64,000 nucleotides of DNA from Cololabis saira (taxonomy: Eukaryota; Chordata; Actinopteri; Beloniformes; Belonidae), in contig NC_084592.1 of assembly GCF_033807715.1 (NCBI RefSeq), positions 25,574,001 to 25,638,000 on the forward strand, given 5' to 3'. The notes under the pieces were generated by a model. The model was not told the DNA's origin. It saw only the letters and a list, made by a program, of their open reading frames with translations, and did no database searches. Both the position numbers and the translations under genes were made by a program. Each line of letters starts with the position of its first letter. Position 1 is the first letter of the stretch. Below are positions 33,913-46,900 of the stretch, in pieces.

Positions 33913-34849
33913 AGGTATTGTGACATCATTTTTAAAATGCTTTTAACACTATTAAAAGTCTTGGCCAACATCCCTCAAATGTGTCTAAAAGGGTGTAACA
34001 AGAAAAACTTCACTCCAGTACTCCATTCCTGGCTTTTTATGACGGTGTTTTTTTGCGCCGTGAAAAACGCGTTCTTTTCCCCCTTTCCTGTCAATCATTG
34101 CCCCGCTCCTCCTCCCAACCTCCTCCTCCAACCAACTGCTACAAACTTCTGCCGGCGTCTCCACACACACGCACGCACACCGACACACCACACACACAGC
34201 CCAGACAGGGCGACTACAGCCCGGGGATGAAGTCCGTGCGCACACCGAACCGGACTTCTAACAGCGGCGTCGGAGAGTTAAGCCGGGAGCGACAGGCGAA
34301 GCATGCACGGAAAAGCAGCACGGCGAAGTAGTCCACCGCAAACAATCATAAAAATAAAGGCATGCAAGCAGCAGTGTCCCCTTATCTTAAGTCCAGTCAG
34401 TGGCCGCGGGTCTTCTTAGCAGTTTTCCTCCGGTGATGAGAACAGAAGAGGCTCTAAACAGCTCCGTGTTAAGCCTGATTTATGGTTCCGCGTTAAATCG
34501 ACGCAGAGCCTACGCCGTAGGGTTCCGCGTACGATGCGCGTCGCAGCGTAACCCTACGCCGTAGGCTCTACGTCGGTGTAACGCGGAACCATAAATCAGC
34601 CTTTATGGTGCGCTGGAGAGGAGAGGAGGCAGGGAGCTGGGTGGAGGGGGCGGTGATTTAGCGGGTCGTGACGTAACGGCCCGCCACCAAACCACATGCG
34701 CCGTTTTTGCATAGTTATGCGGAAAATCCCAGAAAGCACACAATACACTGAATGTTAAACGTTCGTTGTTTTTTGGGTGTAATTGATGTCAAGACACCCA
34801 ACAAAACACAAAAAATCAAGAAAAATGTGTTTTTCATGTCACAATCCCT
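33913..34849 (+). mobile_element. TTAA-flanked element, copy A
   Basis: The 937-bp element begins AGGTATTGTGACATC and ends ATGTCACAATCCCT, inverted ends of about 14 bp, with TTAA on both sides (33909-33912 and 34850-34853). TTAA target use is characteristic of piggyBac-type transposons, though the AGG start is not the CCC of classical members. It contains a CpG-rich core and a 131-bp PIF-like palindrome. Copy B lies inverted at 43105-43918. No transposase is recognised. Confidence 0.8.
34472..34602. mobile_element. PIF/Harbinger-like palindromic MITE, copy A
   Basis: The 131 bp form an almost perfect palindrome with arms AGCCTGATTTATGGTTCCGC and GCGGAACCATAAATCAGCCT, and inner CCTACGCCGTAGG motifs. 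TTA flanks both sides (34469-34471, 34603-34605), matching the 3-bp TWA duplication of PIF/Harbinger elements. It sits inside the TTAA element at the same place as copy B. Confidence 0.85.
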
Positions 34850-34853
34850 TTAA

Positions 34854-35699
34854 AGCTTTTGAGCTGCAGCTGCAGCTTCTGCTATCTGTTTTGAATTATT
34901 AGATTTCAGCATTAATTCTCCCATTCACTTTTGTTTAACACAATGAAGCATGCATGCCAATTGGACATTAATTTTTCATCTCAAAACAATATATTGTAAT
35001 AAAAAGATTTTCAGCTTTTGCGTGGTGATTGTTCTTCATCTGCCATTCAGCAATTACAAAGAGACAGTGTCCTCAGCTTAAGTAAAACACTATGCATGTA
35101 TATTGATGAAGATAATTATTTTCAGGGTGATGTTTTTAGAAATTTAAATCAATGAAGACTGTAATGATATACCACAATAAGTACCACATATCTGGTTTAC
35201 AGCTGCTCTTAATACTTTTTTATGGGCTCCAGAGCTCCAATTGAAGATTACAACAAACATTACAAGTGTTGTTTTCTTTCGGTAGAGGCGTGAGGAGGAA
35301 TCTGTGAGCAATACTGAACAAGTGAAAGGCCACACATGTATGACCAGGCAGGATGGGTGCACACGTCCAAGACCACAAGGACCATGAGAGGGAATGAGTT
35401 TTTAATGTGTGTGAGACAGACCAAAGAATGCACAACAGAAATGCACTATGTGGAAAGTCAATTGTATGGCAGTGAAAATAAATAAATAGAAATCCTTTTA
35501 TAGGAAAAAGGGTAATAGGGAGGGAGTTTAAACTCAACCGATATTGAACTTGTCATCACTCAGTTTAAAATGTGCCCATAGCTGAGGTCTGAATGCTGAC
35601 ACACCTTTTCAGCAACTGAAACATTACTGCATGTGACATCCACGTCCACCAGTGAATAAAAGGGCTGAATGCTGCAGCTGGTTGTTTGCCAAAAAAAAG
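34854..35699. other. No gene recognised
   Basis: AT-rich sequence. Minus frames 35144-35362 and 35220-35537 overlap and have no family resemblance. Confidence 0.5.
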
Positions 35700-35954
35700 C
35701 CAAAAAAAATAACAATGATAAATCTGGACACGCAAACTCAAAACTTGATGTCCCCCCAACCTGTCCAGATCTCCAAGACCTACTACAGTCATTTCAAAGA
35801 AAAAAATACTTTAAAAGTATCAAGGTCAAGACAGGAACAGTGACACTTGCACTGGTACGGACACTGCTCTCTCTAAATTCCAACTCAAATTTTCCTTTTA
35901 TTTCTTTATGTATATTTTAATCTGTTAATGTTCAGGTTTTTTCCTCTGTGCTCT

Positions 35955-36035
35955 GTTTTATTCATGCTATTTATTGATGTAAAGCACTTTGGACACCTGC
36001 TGGATGCTGTGAATGGCTATAAAATAAAGGTTGGT
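35955..36035 (+). mobile_element. LINE 3' tail fragment
   Basis: GATGTAAAGCACTTTGGACA, then GAATGGCTATAAAATAAAGG and a (GGTT)n-like end, is the usual 3' tail of an L2-like element in fish. Upstream (35700-35954) no reverse-transcriptase motif is seen. Confidence 0.55.
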
Positions 36036-37169
36036 TGGTTGATTTTCTAAGAGATAATGCACAGCCATGTCTGAATGTAACCTAAGAAGCATGAAGAAAA
36101 AAGTGACGTGTGTGTTCAAATGGCAGAACATTGTTGCTTCAGTAGACTGATAAAGACATTCACATTAAGTATCTGATCTCTGAAAAGGTCTCCATTTACC
36201 AGCTGGGTCTCATCCAGAACTCTCATTGTCTATGTACTTGTGAAGTTACTTTTTTTTGTACGCTCTAATTATTGATTTTATGTCCCTGTTACTTTGTTGG
36301 CAATATTCCTTTTTAAGAACAGATATTACATCTTTGTAGGTAAAATTCTTGTGTCTGTAATCATGGCTTACTAGCTGTGAATAAATAGATGTAAATTAAT
36401 CCATATTTTTCCTTCTCTTCATGGCCATTTTATCTCATTATCTTATACACAAAAGAAGGAAAACAGAAAAGCAAGCCATCTCACACAAGCTAATTGGAAG
36501 TTATGGCTGATATGATATTTACTGATGAAAACCCCAAACATGGAGCACTTGAGGTTTTCACCTAGATCCTGTACACAAATAAAAGCCAAACATAATTTGT
36601 TTCTGGCATACAAAGTGATATACACACAGATGCAATCGCAAACCCTCACATTCTCACTCATTTTAAAGGCGCTGCATTTTTGCCACTATGTCTCAAACTG
36701 TATTAGGCCAATCACTATCAATTTTCCTTCATCATATACCGTTACTGCTCTGTAGTAGGAGAACGTATTGAACTCCAATGAACAGAATAGCAAAGGATTT
36801 GAGGAAATGTAGCATCCATCAGCTATTTTTTTCTTCCGCTCCCATCAGAGGTAATTGATATTTGAGGCCCTGTTTTGTGCCCTCGTCTCCTTTTCCTTGA
36901 AATGAGCTGTTAGAGTACAGAGAAAACAGCTGAGGTGGTGGAACTGGAATTGGTTGTGTGCCGGTGCATGAGAGAGTGGGATTATCCCAGTGTAATGTCA
37001 ACCTTATTAAACACTATTGCCTGTTAAAGATGAGGAAACTGGAATCTGAGGAATCCGAGAAGGATATACTCCCTGTACTCCATGTTCACCTGTCTGCATA
37101 AGTGTGTGTACATTTGGGACTGTGTGTCCACAAATGAGAGCAGGATTTAGGCAGTGAATCAATAGAAAC
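36036..37169. other. No gene recognised
   Basis: AT-rich sequence with frames below 77 codons and no repeats that I can name. Confidence 0.5.
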
Positions 37170-37985
37170 ACTTAATGGAAAAAAGTAGTCAGACGCCTGA
37201 CAATTACACCAACAAGGACTGGAGTGAGATTGGATTCAAATACATACCCTTTGATATGGAGCTGGTGTCTCTTATGGACTCTCTGTAAGACTTTGCAAGT
37301 TTCTGTGGGAATTTGTGGCTATGCATTTATGAGGTTACACGCTGCTGTCGGGTGAGACGGTCCGGCTTTGTATCTCTGTTCCAGTTCATCCAAGAGATAC
37401 TTGATGGGGTTGAGGTCAGAGCTCCGTGTGGGTCAGTCAAGCTCTTCCATCATAATTTCTTTGCTTTTGACACCAAGGCATAGTCATGTTGAAAAAGGAG
37501 ACGGTCTTGCCCGAACAGTTGCCACACAGTTGGAAGAGTAGGATTTGTCCAAAATGTTTTGTCTCCATTTTTGCCTTTTCCTGGAAAAAGATGGGCCCAG
37601 CCCAAGTACTGAAAAACAGACTCCTAACATTATCCCTTGTCCGCCAGTGCAGCCAGGTAGGTAGCGTCCCCCCAACATCGGTCAAACCCAGACTCATCCA
37701 TCTTCCTCTTAATAACAAAAGCATGATTTGTCAATCCACAGAAGACATTTCCACTGCTCCACAGTACAGTTTAGGTGTCCATTGCACCACTCCATCTGAC
37801 GCTTGGTAAAACTGAAGTTTTAGGTTCTTTGACCATTGGCGACTTTTGCACATCATTAACCTCAGCAGATCTCTGTGATTTGATGTGGTCCGTACAACAT
37901 CCGGTCAGGATGATATTTCACAAGCCGTCACATAATACCATCACTCAGCTTTTGAATATTTGTACCACCAATGTTTACCTTTAGA
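37170..37985 (-). pseudogene. Tc1-like transposase relic C
   Basis: Plus-strand markers in order: CAGACGCCTGACAATTACAC, TCTGTTCCAGTTCATCCAAG, GATGGGGTTGAGGTCAGAGC, TCATGTTGAAAAAGGAGACG, GTCCAAAATGTTTTGTC, AAACCCAGACTCATCCA and CATCTGACGCTTGG. These are the reverse of a Tc1-like gene. On the minus strand frames give ILDKSYSSNCVATVRARPS, and further on SLTDPHGALTSTPSSISWMN, which align with the L-x-N-x-LP...QHDNAP...PDLNPIEHLWDEL region. Frames change several times and catalytic acids are lost, so it is dead. The outer ends are not resolved. Confidence 0.8.
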
Positions 37986-37997
37986 GACTTCATGGCT

Positions 37998-38007
37998 AGG
38001 TACACAC

Positions 38008-38076
<69 letters not shown>

Positions 38077-38093
38077 TACATATGTGTGTACCT
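37998..38093. repeat. 96-bp palindrome with a (TA)n core
   Basis: Arms AGGTACACACATATGTATA (37998-38016) and its exact complement (38075-38093) surround a self-complementary (TA)n tract at 38013-38070. The whole can fold as one hairpin or cruciform. Confidence 0.95.
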
Positions 38094-38276
38094 CGGATCG
38101 GATCGCAATCCAGGAGAAAACTGTGATCCTAGCACTGCGATACTAGCACTCCATTCCAAAAGTCTGCTCCAGCTTTTCCATCAAGCACTTGCTTCTCACA
38201 CGAGGAAGAAAGGAGAGGGGAGGGGGAGCTCACCTCAGTGATAACAACAACTGGGAGAGAGTGTGGAGAGCATAAA

Positions 38277-38592
38277 ATGTCAGCGGTGTGGCAATACTTT
38301 AAAGTAAAGGATGAAAAAACATGATGGGTAGAGTGCAAAACGTGTGAAGCACAAGTCTCAAGCTGCTTTCATATAGAGCGCGGTTTGCGCCGCGTCACAG
38401 CGCGGCACAGTGAAATTAAAAAATGCGGACAGGCAGGCGCGGCTCAAACGCCGCAGCAGGCCGCTATTGCGCGGAGCTGAGCAGGCCGCAGAGCGGTCCG
38501 CAGAAAAGATTGCGCAGTTTATTGTGTGTGATGACCAGCCCCTGTCAGTAGTGAGTAATGTGGGATTTTGGGCCTCGCTACGTTATGCCTAG
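38277..38592 (+). pseudogene. hAT transposase relic
   Basis: From the ATG at 38277 the frame reads MSAVWQYFKVKDEKT, stop, then WVECKTCEAQVSS. This is the start of a BED zinc finger (VWxxF...CxxC), the DNA-binding domain of many hAT transposases. After the GC-rich insertion another frame reads KIAQFIVCDDQPLSVVSNVG (38505-38564), the conserved D-x-x-P-x-S-x-V-x-x-x-G-F block at the start of the hAT catalytic core. The rest of the core and the dimerisation domain are missing. It cannot make active transposase. Confidence 0.75.
38361..38500. mobile_element. GC-rich insertion, MITE-like
   Basis: The stretch from GCTGCTTTCATATAGAGCGC to GCAGAGCGGTCCGCAG is far richer in CpG than its surroundings and separates the two transposase pieces. 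I infer that it is a later insertion. I cannot define clean inverted ends or a duplication. Confidence 0.4.
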
Positions 38593-39040
38593 TTCTGTTT
38601 TCACCACACAGCAGCACAGGTTGTTACTGGCAGTAGAATTGGAAGTCATGACTTTTATTTATGGTAACAGATGTCAAACAAAGCCTACTTTTAGTACATT
38701 TGTTCTTAAATTTGCTTGATTTTTTTATTTAAATAATTAAAAAAAAAATTTATATTGGCTTTTTTAATGTTACGATGTTATTTATTTTATCTAATGTTAC
38801 TGCATATTTTATGTTAAAAAAAATTGAATATCTAATAAATGGCTCAAGTTTTGTCATAATAACCTGCTGTTGTGGACTATTCATCTCAGGAAGTATGTTA
38901 TTCTCATTCTGAATAATGTCACTCTATCAAGCCTTTCTATTATTCCACACTACAAACTAAGTACTAAAAAAAGTGAACCTATTAGTCCTAACAGAGAGAT
39001 AGAAATATGCGCTGGTATCGGATCGTATCGGATCGGTACT

Positions 39041-39245
<205 letters not shown>

Positions 39246-40196
39246 AAATGCTTTTCCGAGGTGCAGAACAAACATGTTTAAAATTAATTTGCACCTGCCA
39301 CCATCGTAACCCTCAACAGCACTTTGTCACTGTGTGATTCTGTGTGTGTATATGGATTTAATTTTCAAACATTGCTGACTGTAAAACAAATTGCCTATCT
39401 GGGATAATAAAGTTCATCATACCACACGCACGCACGCACACACACATATATATATATATATGAACATACATACAGTACCTCTGTAAATCATATTCTATTG
39501 AGTTTACAAACACAAGATAAAATTAGCTTTGATATTTCAGATTTTTCTTGCTTGCTGTAAATCCAGACTGCAGGACCACATGGGTGTTTCAGTCAGAAGC
39601 ACATACTGTAAAATCAATGATACACAACAAAGCCTTGACTTGTAGGTTTTTATGTTATCACACAAGCATGACAGGCAGTGGAAAGATAACTCACACAAAC
39701 ATAAACAATATGTTAGATCAGAGCCGATCTCCTGACAGCCCCAGCACTGATATCAACAAGATCTTTGTGGATCATGTTTCAATTATCATGTTTCGCACAG
39801 ATAATCGTTTTCTATCTTGATCACTGGAATTGATGAATTGGCTCGTTTTACCTTTAGCGGTCCTTTAGCGGTCCTTTAGCTGTCCTTTCCTTTAGCGGTC
39901 CTCAACCAACTACACACAGAAGTGACTTCACATCCACAGCTTTTGTGTCATTATGAAATAAAACCAAAGCTGGTTGAAACTTTAAAAAACACGTAACAAA
40001 AACTTAGATGTAGTATGTACTGATTTAATTTATGTCTATCACGCTTGATAATTGTCAACATGAATAATAAAGACTCATTAGGCCACATTCATTAATCTCT
40101 TTGCCATAATTGGAACAGTAGCTGCTGATGTCAGTGTTCACAAACCTATTTCATGTTTTTCAAGTTAGAAAATTGCTATCCTCTATCCCATGCTGC
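39246..40196. other. No gene; LINE-tail scrap and CA/TA repeat
   Basis: GCCTATCTGGGATAATAAAG near 39391 resembles the end of a teleost LINE. A CACG/CA/TA mixed microsatellite is at 39423-39461. CCTTTAGCGGT recurs three times near 39853-39900 in a small array. Confidence 0.45.
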
Positions 40197-40849
40197 TAGG
40201 GTGAACAGATGCCAGCCGAATTTGGGACAACGGTGTGGAAATATGAATGTAGGACAAGTTGCTAATGCTGAAAGCCTATCGCTATAGCCTATGGCTATCT
40301 ATCTTAAAGGGGGATGCATTATGTAAAAGTATTTCCTTTTCTGCGCTTAAGAGCATTTACTTGGATACTTGAAATCTTTAACTATAAGTCCGAAAGATGT
40401 GGACCTCACACTGATCGGCTGTGGCTTCTATGTCAGAGTGACACATTTCTTTGTCTTGACTATTCCAAGGTGTATCGCCATCTGAACCTTCTGAAAAGGG
40501 ACCGAAAACTGCCAGGTTGTGGTTATGAGTGATCTTCCAGCAGTAAACCCTCGCGAACTATCTAAAAATGTCTGACCAAAATTCAGTTGAAACTGGACTG
40601 AACCTAAACAAGTGTGCTAGTGAGCCTTTAGCGAAATAACACCACATTCAGGAGATACTGAAGGGAAGAATTAGTTCAGCTTCCCTTTTGAGTATTATAG
40701 TCCAAGTAAAACTTTATACTAGACTGGTTTAAAACGTTTGTTGGGGAAGAGTCTAATTAGCAGGTAATATTGTGTGTATTATAATATAGTGTATTATAGT
40801 ATTATAAGTATTATACAGTATTGTGTGTATATATGAATATATAAATATA

Positions 40850-40927
40850 CAGTACAGACCAAAAGTTTGGACAAACTCCCCCATTTGTGAGAATGAGAAG
40901 GTGTGTCCAAACTTTTGGTCTGTACTG
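40850..40927. mobile_element. Tc1-like hairpin MITE
   Basis: CAGTACAGACCAAAAGTTTG followed by GACA, and its exact complement at the other end, make 24-bp perfect arms around a 30-bp centre. The arm sequence is the terminal repeat of a common fish Tc1-like element. TA lies just outside the left end (40848-40849). Only terminal sequence remains. Confidence 0.9.
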
Positions 40928-40949
40928 TGTACTGTGTAAACATACACAT

Positions 40950-41146
<197 letters not shown>

Positions 41147-41459
41147 GGAGAGAGAGAGATCAAATTACCTTTCTTCCTTCAAACATCAAACACTGTCCAG
41201 CTGTCCAGGTTTGAATGAGTTCCATCCAGTAGGTGTCTCCCACGTCACGGAGGAGTACATCATGTATGAAGCAGTTGTCCCTATGATGAAAACCTCTTCC
41301 ACAAGATATAAGACAAGTAAAAAAAAAAAAAAAAACGCATCTGCGATCCATTGTTGACTTTAGAAAAATAGATCCAGTCTATTGCGAGCATAATGTCAGT
41401 TTGCGAGATGAGGGAGAGGGTAATCCATTCCACACATATTTGGGCACCTGGTCACCCTA

Positions 41460-42650
41460 CAATGAGATGCTAAGTTTTAATCCCAAGTATCAGTAAAGCC
41501 ATGTCATTCTCAGACATCCAACCATGTTTTCCTGTGAAATTCCATTCAGTTACTGATGGAGAAGCGGTACGAAGGAATGCCAGGACAACAATGAAAGCGT
41601 TTTAAATTACATTACATTACAAGCAGATGAGCCTGAAACACATTTGACACTCAACATCATTTGGCTCACAAAACAGATAGTGTTTGCTTTACTTCCAACA
41701 TTCACAAACAGAAAAAAAAACACACTGATAAGGACCAACACAGACTGTTATGGTAGAGTCCACACCTTTCTGAAAGGTGACATAGTGGATGCAAAAGATA
41801 ATACTGCAATTTGTTCCATTTTGATTAAATGGCAAGCTGGAAAGTTTTAACATTTTATTAACATCAGGAGAAACGGATGTCGGGTAACATATCGTCCAAA
41901 GCCAAATGTCAGTGAACATGTCTGTAATATCTTCAATGATGATGTTGCTCCTTTTTACTGAAATGTATCCACTTGTTACAGATGATATCAATAGGTTAGG
42001 GGAAGATTCTGGATGATATTAACAGTGACCCTGAATTATATATTATTAAGGCAGCTTTGAATTTTAATATGAACCAAGCCAAAAAAAGCATTTCTTTGCT
42101 AAAATGTTGACCTCTACCGCCGGCATCCCGGTTCTCTTGCATCTTGTTCAGAACTTCATGCATCCCACCTCCTGCCACTTACACACAATACAAAGACACT
42201 ATCAGTTTTGCTCCGGAAAGCGAGCAGGCACCACCCACTCATGTACTTCATACATGCCCACACACATTTTTAACCACTTACACTTGTTTCGCACACACAC
42301 TTTCATATGCTAATTGGACTCTGGATATAGTAACCTGTCTTGTATCAAAGCAGGCCAGTTTGGAAACTGGTTCTTACATGTTGTCACATCTTGAATACAG
42401 TTTTCTGAAGTCTTAATTAAATTCCTGCCTCGCAGTTTGCTCAAAATATGACAGGACAACAGTACACAGTTCCCATTTGTTGCTCTATTTATAGCAGCAA
42501 GTTTTAGGGGGTGGAGTCTGAATGTTCTTCTTTTGACATCAATTATTTTTTTCCATCCATCTAGTTAGTACCTGAGAGCTCACAATATCACACAGATCAG
42601 ACAGAGCTCTCTCTCCAGCCTTTCTATTCCTGGCAGGATGTTTTCCAGCA
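41460..42650. other. No gene recognised
   Basis: Frames at 41644-41850 plus and 41689-41991 minus overlap one another. No repeat or motif is named. Confidence 0.5.
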
Positions 42651-42803
<153 letters not shown>

Positions 42804-43104
42804 ATCTCATCTTACTGGCCCAAAATGTATTCAGGTGCAAGCTCACAAGATGGAGAGGAGAAATCCTGCAATAAATATTTACCTAGTTCCTACCACTTTT
42901 TACGAAAGGCGGATAAGACTTTTCTGGTATAAATTGTTTCCAGAATAATTTTAGTCTCAGGGATTCGGCTCGAGGATGAAAATGTGAAACGGTTGCCCAT
43001 TAAGTAGGAATAATTGTGTTTTCAGAAACATTCCTCTTTGTATTCGCAATCATTTCATTAGAAGAGATATGACAAAAACCCGTCTGATACCCGTCTGATG
43101 TTAA

Positions 43105-43918
43105 AGGTATTGTGACATGAAAAACACATTTTTCTTGATTTTTTGTGTTTTGTTGGGTGTCTTGACATCAATTACAGCCAAAAAACAACGAACTTTTAAC
43201 ATTCAGTGTATTGTGTGCTTTCTGGGATTTTCCGCATAACTATGCAAAAACGGCGCATGTGGTTTGGTGGCGGGCCGTGACGTCAAGGCCCGCTAAATCA
43301 CCGCCCCCTCCACCCAGCTCCCTGCCTCCTCTCCTCTCCAGCGCACCATAAAGGCTGATTTATGGTTCCGCGTTACACCGACGCAGAGCCTACGGCGTAG
43401 GGTTACGCGGCGACGCGCACCGTACGCTGAACCCTACGGCGTAGGCTCTGTGTCGATTTAACGCGGAACCATAAATCAGGCTTAACACGGAGCTGTTTAG
43501 AGCCTCTTTTGTTCTAATCACCGGAGGAAAACTGCTAAAAAGACCCGCGGCCACTGACTGGACTTAAGATAAGGGGACAGTGCTGCTTGCATGCCTTTAT
43601 TTTTATGATTGTTTGCTGTGGTTCGCCCTGCTGCTTTTCCGTGCATGCTTCGCCTGTCGCTCCCGGCTTAACTCTCCGACGCCGCTGTTAGCGTATGGCT
43701 GGGTTGGAGGAGGTTTGGAGGAGGAGCGGGGCAATGATTGACAGGAAAGGGGGAAAGGAAGCGTTTTTCACGGCGCAAAAAAACACTGTCATAAAAAGCC
43801 AGGAATGGAGTACTAGAGTGAAGTTTTTCTTGTTACACTCTTTTAGACACATTTGAGGGATGTTGGCCAAGACTTTTAATAGTGTTAAAAGCATGTTAAA
43901 AATGATGTCACAATACCT
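43105..43918 (-). mobile_element. TTAA-flanked element, copy B
   Basis: The 814-bp inverted counterpart of 33913-34849 begins AGGTATTGTGACATGA and ends TGATGTCACAATACCT, with TTAA at 43101-43104 and 43919-43922. It lacks about 120 bp present in copy A (the CACACGCACGC-rich part around 34150-34260) and has the same PIF-like palindrome. The minus frame 43688-43894 mirrors the plus frame at 33937-34230 of copy A and starts MLLTLLKVLANIPQMCLK; it is repeat-derived, not a host gene. Confidence 0.85.
43352..43482. mobile_element. PIF/Harbinger-like palindromic MITE, copy B
   Basis: 131 bp, AGGCTGATTTATGGTTCCGC to GCGGAACCATAAATCAGGCT, flanked by TAA at 43349-43351 and 43483-43485. It occupies the same place in copy B as in copy A, so it was probably present in their common source. 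Confidence 0.85.
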
Positions 43919-43922
43919 TTAA

Positions 43923-46900
43923 ATACATTTATTTCTTTGTAAAAATTTGCCTGAAAAAAAGAGCCTGCCTCAGATTATTACATTATTTCTGTTAGAATTA
44001 CTCAGATAAGCATTAGTTGTTGGTTAGTGGACCAAAGTTTGCCCTCTCTAGACTTTCAAGACATGTTTTTGACATACAATAATTAGATAACAAACATTTG
44101 CTTAAAGCAAGAACAAACGTCTGCTCCTTTGTTATTGGGATTTGAAAATATTCTCATAAGGTAAACAACATTGAAAAAGATTATTTGTGGGATCATTTGT
44201 GAGTTAAATAAACATGTTTTGGTTAAAATACATTTATATGAGTCACAGTCCTGATATACATAGAGACAGCAGTTGATTATGATCTCCTGTTTCCTGTCAT
44301 CTCTAGATTTGTCTTGTTCCTGAATGAATTGTGGTGATTATTTCGGTGAAGCACGTTGCACAGCAGCTTTGATATTTATTTAAGTCAGGGGACAGTACTG
44401 TAGGTGTATCCCTATTTTAACATTTACATTTTTATATTGACTGAACATCTTATTGTATATTCTTTCGACAGTGAGCTGCAACATAGCCTGTATTTGATAG
44501 TTCTGTCTACTCTTTCCATCTGTCTGTTATGTAATCGCTTAATTAAATTCCACATTTTTTCACTATTAAAAGAACCTGCTTGAAGGGTCCACTTATAGCG
44601 ATGTTCTGCTTGAACTATGACAACCCCTGGTTGAGTTGACTTGGATCTTGCACATATGTTCTTTAAGTCGAGTAGTGGGAAATTAATGCTGTAAATCCTG
44701 GAACAGTTTCTGGCTCTGCCTCATTGCCGTGTTGTACACGACGTGCTCCACTGACTTCCACATTAACATTTAAAGGAGAGAAGATTCAGCCTGTTCCACT
44801 CAACATTTGATGATTCCAATTTTGATTTATGCTTAACAACTGATCTGCAACTGAATGACATTAGCTTGAAAATGTGCGCGTATGATTCCAGCTATTGTGC
44901 AGTGACACTTAGTTGTCATCAGATCATTACCATGAGAAGCCTACGATCCAACTTTGCTCATTTCTCCTTAATTACTGGAAAATTATCTCCCAGTAGTCCC
45001 ATGATGTCACCCTCCATCATTTTAAATGACTTCACCAAGAGTGTTTTCCTTCCTTTGCCAAGAAAGTTTATTGAAGCAACTAATAATGCCTACATTATCA
45101 CAGCATTGAAGTTTGATTTTCTCACTTCTCAGGAACTGCTCAGCGCGTGCTCCAGCTTCTTTTTATGCTAAAAACTGCTATCTGCTATAGCATCTCAAAC
45201 ATCATGGATATTTCTTTTTAACCTTCTCATTGTTTACTTCAAGAGCATTTACATAACTTTTAAAAGCCTTTTAAAATCTTAATTTCTAAATCTTAAATCT
45301 TTTCGTTCAGCCAGTTTTTTTTTGTATCAACTATTTTTCGCGAGGGATAATCTACTCTGCATATTTACCGACTGGGATGACTGTGTTCGAGGTGCATGCT
45401 GTATGCAAGATAATCCTTCTCTAATGTAAATATCATTCACATATGCATACAATGGAAGAGTAAGCTTTTAGTGTAAAATGGAAAAGAATACAGCTTCAGA
45501 AAGGGAATCCATAAAGGTTCTTAAATTGACAGAACAGCGTTAATTTCACTTTCACTATGTGATTGGTCTTAGTAAAAGACCAATCACATACCTCCTTTTG
45601 TTTATGCTGTTTTTCTTCCCCACAACAAGACCTTTATGCTAATGCGACCCCTCCTAAAGGTGATTTGCTGCTAAGTTAACAGTGTGATAAGACCACAGTA
45701 ACCCTCAGTGGAAAGTGGGCAAAGAGCAAATGAAAAGGTCAAAGCTATGTCCCGCTAACACAAGACGATATTTATTGAGGGGTGCAGTGTAAAACATTGG
45801 AAGGCCCTTATTGCTATTGGTTTATTTTGCTATTGTATGGATATTTAACATGATTAGCTTAATGTTTTAATCATTTTTATTTTCTTTTTTTTAAGAGAGC
45901 TGTATACAAGTTTCCTAGTGGTAGGAAGTATTTAATGGTATTATTGTATATGATTTGGGTGGGGTAATACACCTGATTCACAAAAGGGTGTTAGTTGTGA
46001 CGGGATTGAGAAGAGATTAAAGAAAAGGGAGAAGCAGATTTCGTAGCGCGGAATCTGTCGCTGTGTTACTTTTTACCTCACATGAATTAAAAGAACACTC
46101 AACACATACAGTATACAGTGTGACACTAACTTATGCATAACACCTGTAACAAAGTTATTAGGCCTCAACAGACACAAACATTGACATGACATCTTTTGTC
46201 TTCAAGAAGTGTACAGTATGGCTTTGGATGTTGGAACAATTGAACTATGAAAGTAAAATTAGAAGAATAAGAGCACAAAATAGGCTGATTAAAAGCTGTA
46301 GCGCTAAAAAGGTATCAACTACATATGCAAGCTAATAAAAAACAACTTTAAATTGCAAGGTGTTAAGCTGCTAAACTGTAATCCATTAGAACATTTTCAT
46401 TTGCACAAAATTCTCACTGTGATGTCACAAAATCATCTCAGAGCCTCAAAGTTTCTACAGCATCATACTTAAAAGACATTTAAAACATTTAAAACAACAG
46501 CATACAAAATACTGGATGTCTCAGGAGCATTAAGCAATGGAGAAATGTGACAAAAAAAAAGTTAACAAGTATTAGTAAAAGAAAAACTCATATTTCATAT
46601 CATCTTTAAGCAAAGTCCACTCTAACGTCTCAGTAAATAAAGCTAGACACTGGCCAGTCTGCAAGATTTATTGCTTATCTATATAATTCAAATAAAAAGC
46701 TATCTTCTGAATTCAGTTTTACATTAGTGTTCCTTTCCATTAGTGTTACATTAGTGTTCATTCACAAAAAATAATTTTTAATCAGCTATTACATAGCAAA
46801 TATTCAACAGGAAGTTAACCATTTCAAGAAACTGTCAAGACACTGTTAGAAAATAAAGATGTACCTCTGAACTGAAAGACAGAAATAAATTATGGATCCT

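Noticed and set aside
34100..34700. CpG-island promoter
   Set aside because: The CpG-rich core belongs to a TTAA-flanked transposon that is repeated, inverted, at 43105-43918.
44866..45171. 101-codon plus-strand frame
   Set aside because: No known family, no repeat or exon context.
45556..45590. microRNA precursor or terminator
   Set aside because: A 15-bp stem is too short for a microRNA precursor, and a bacterial-type terminator does not apply in this genome.
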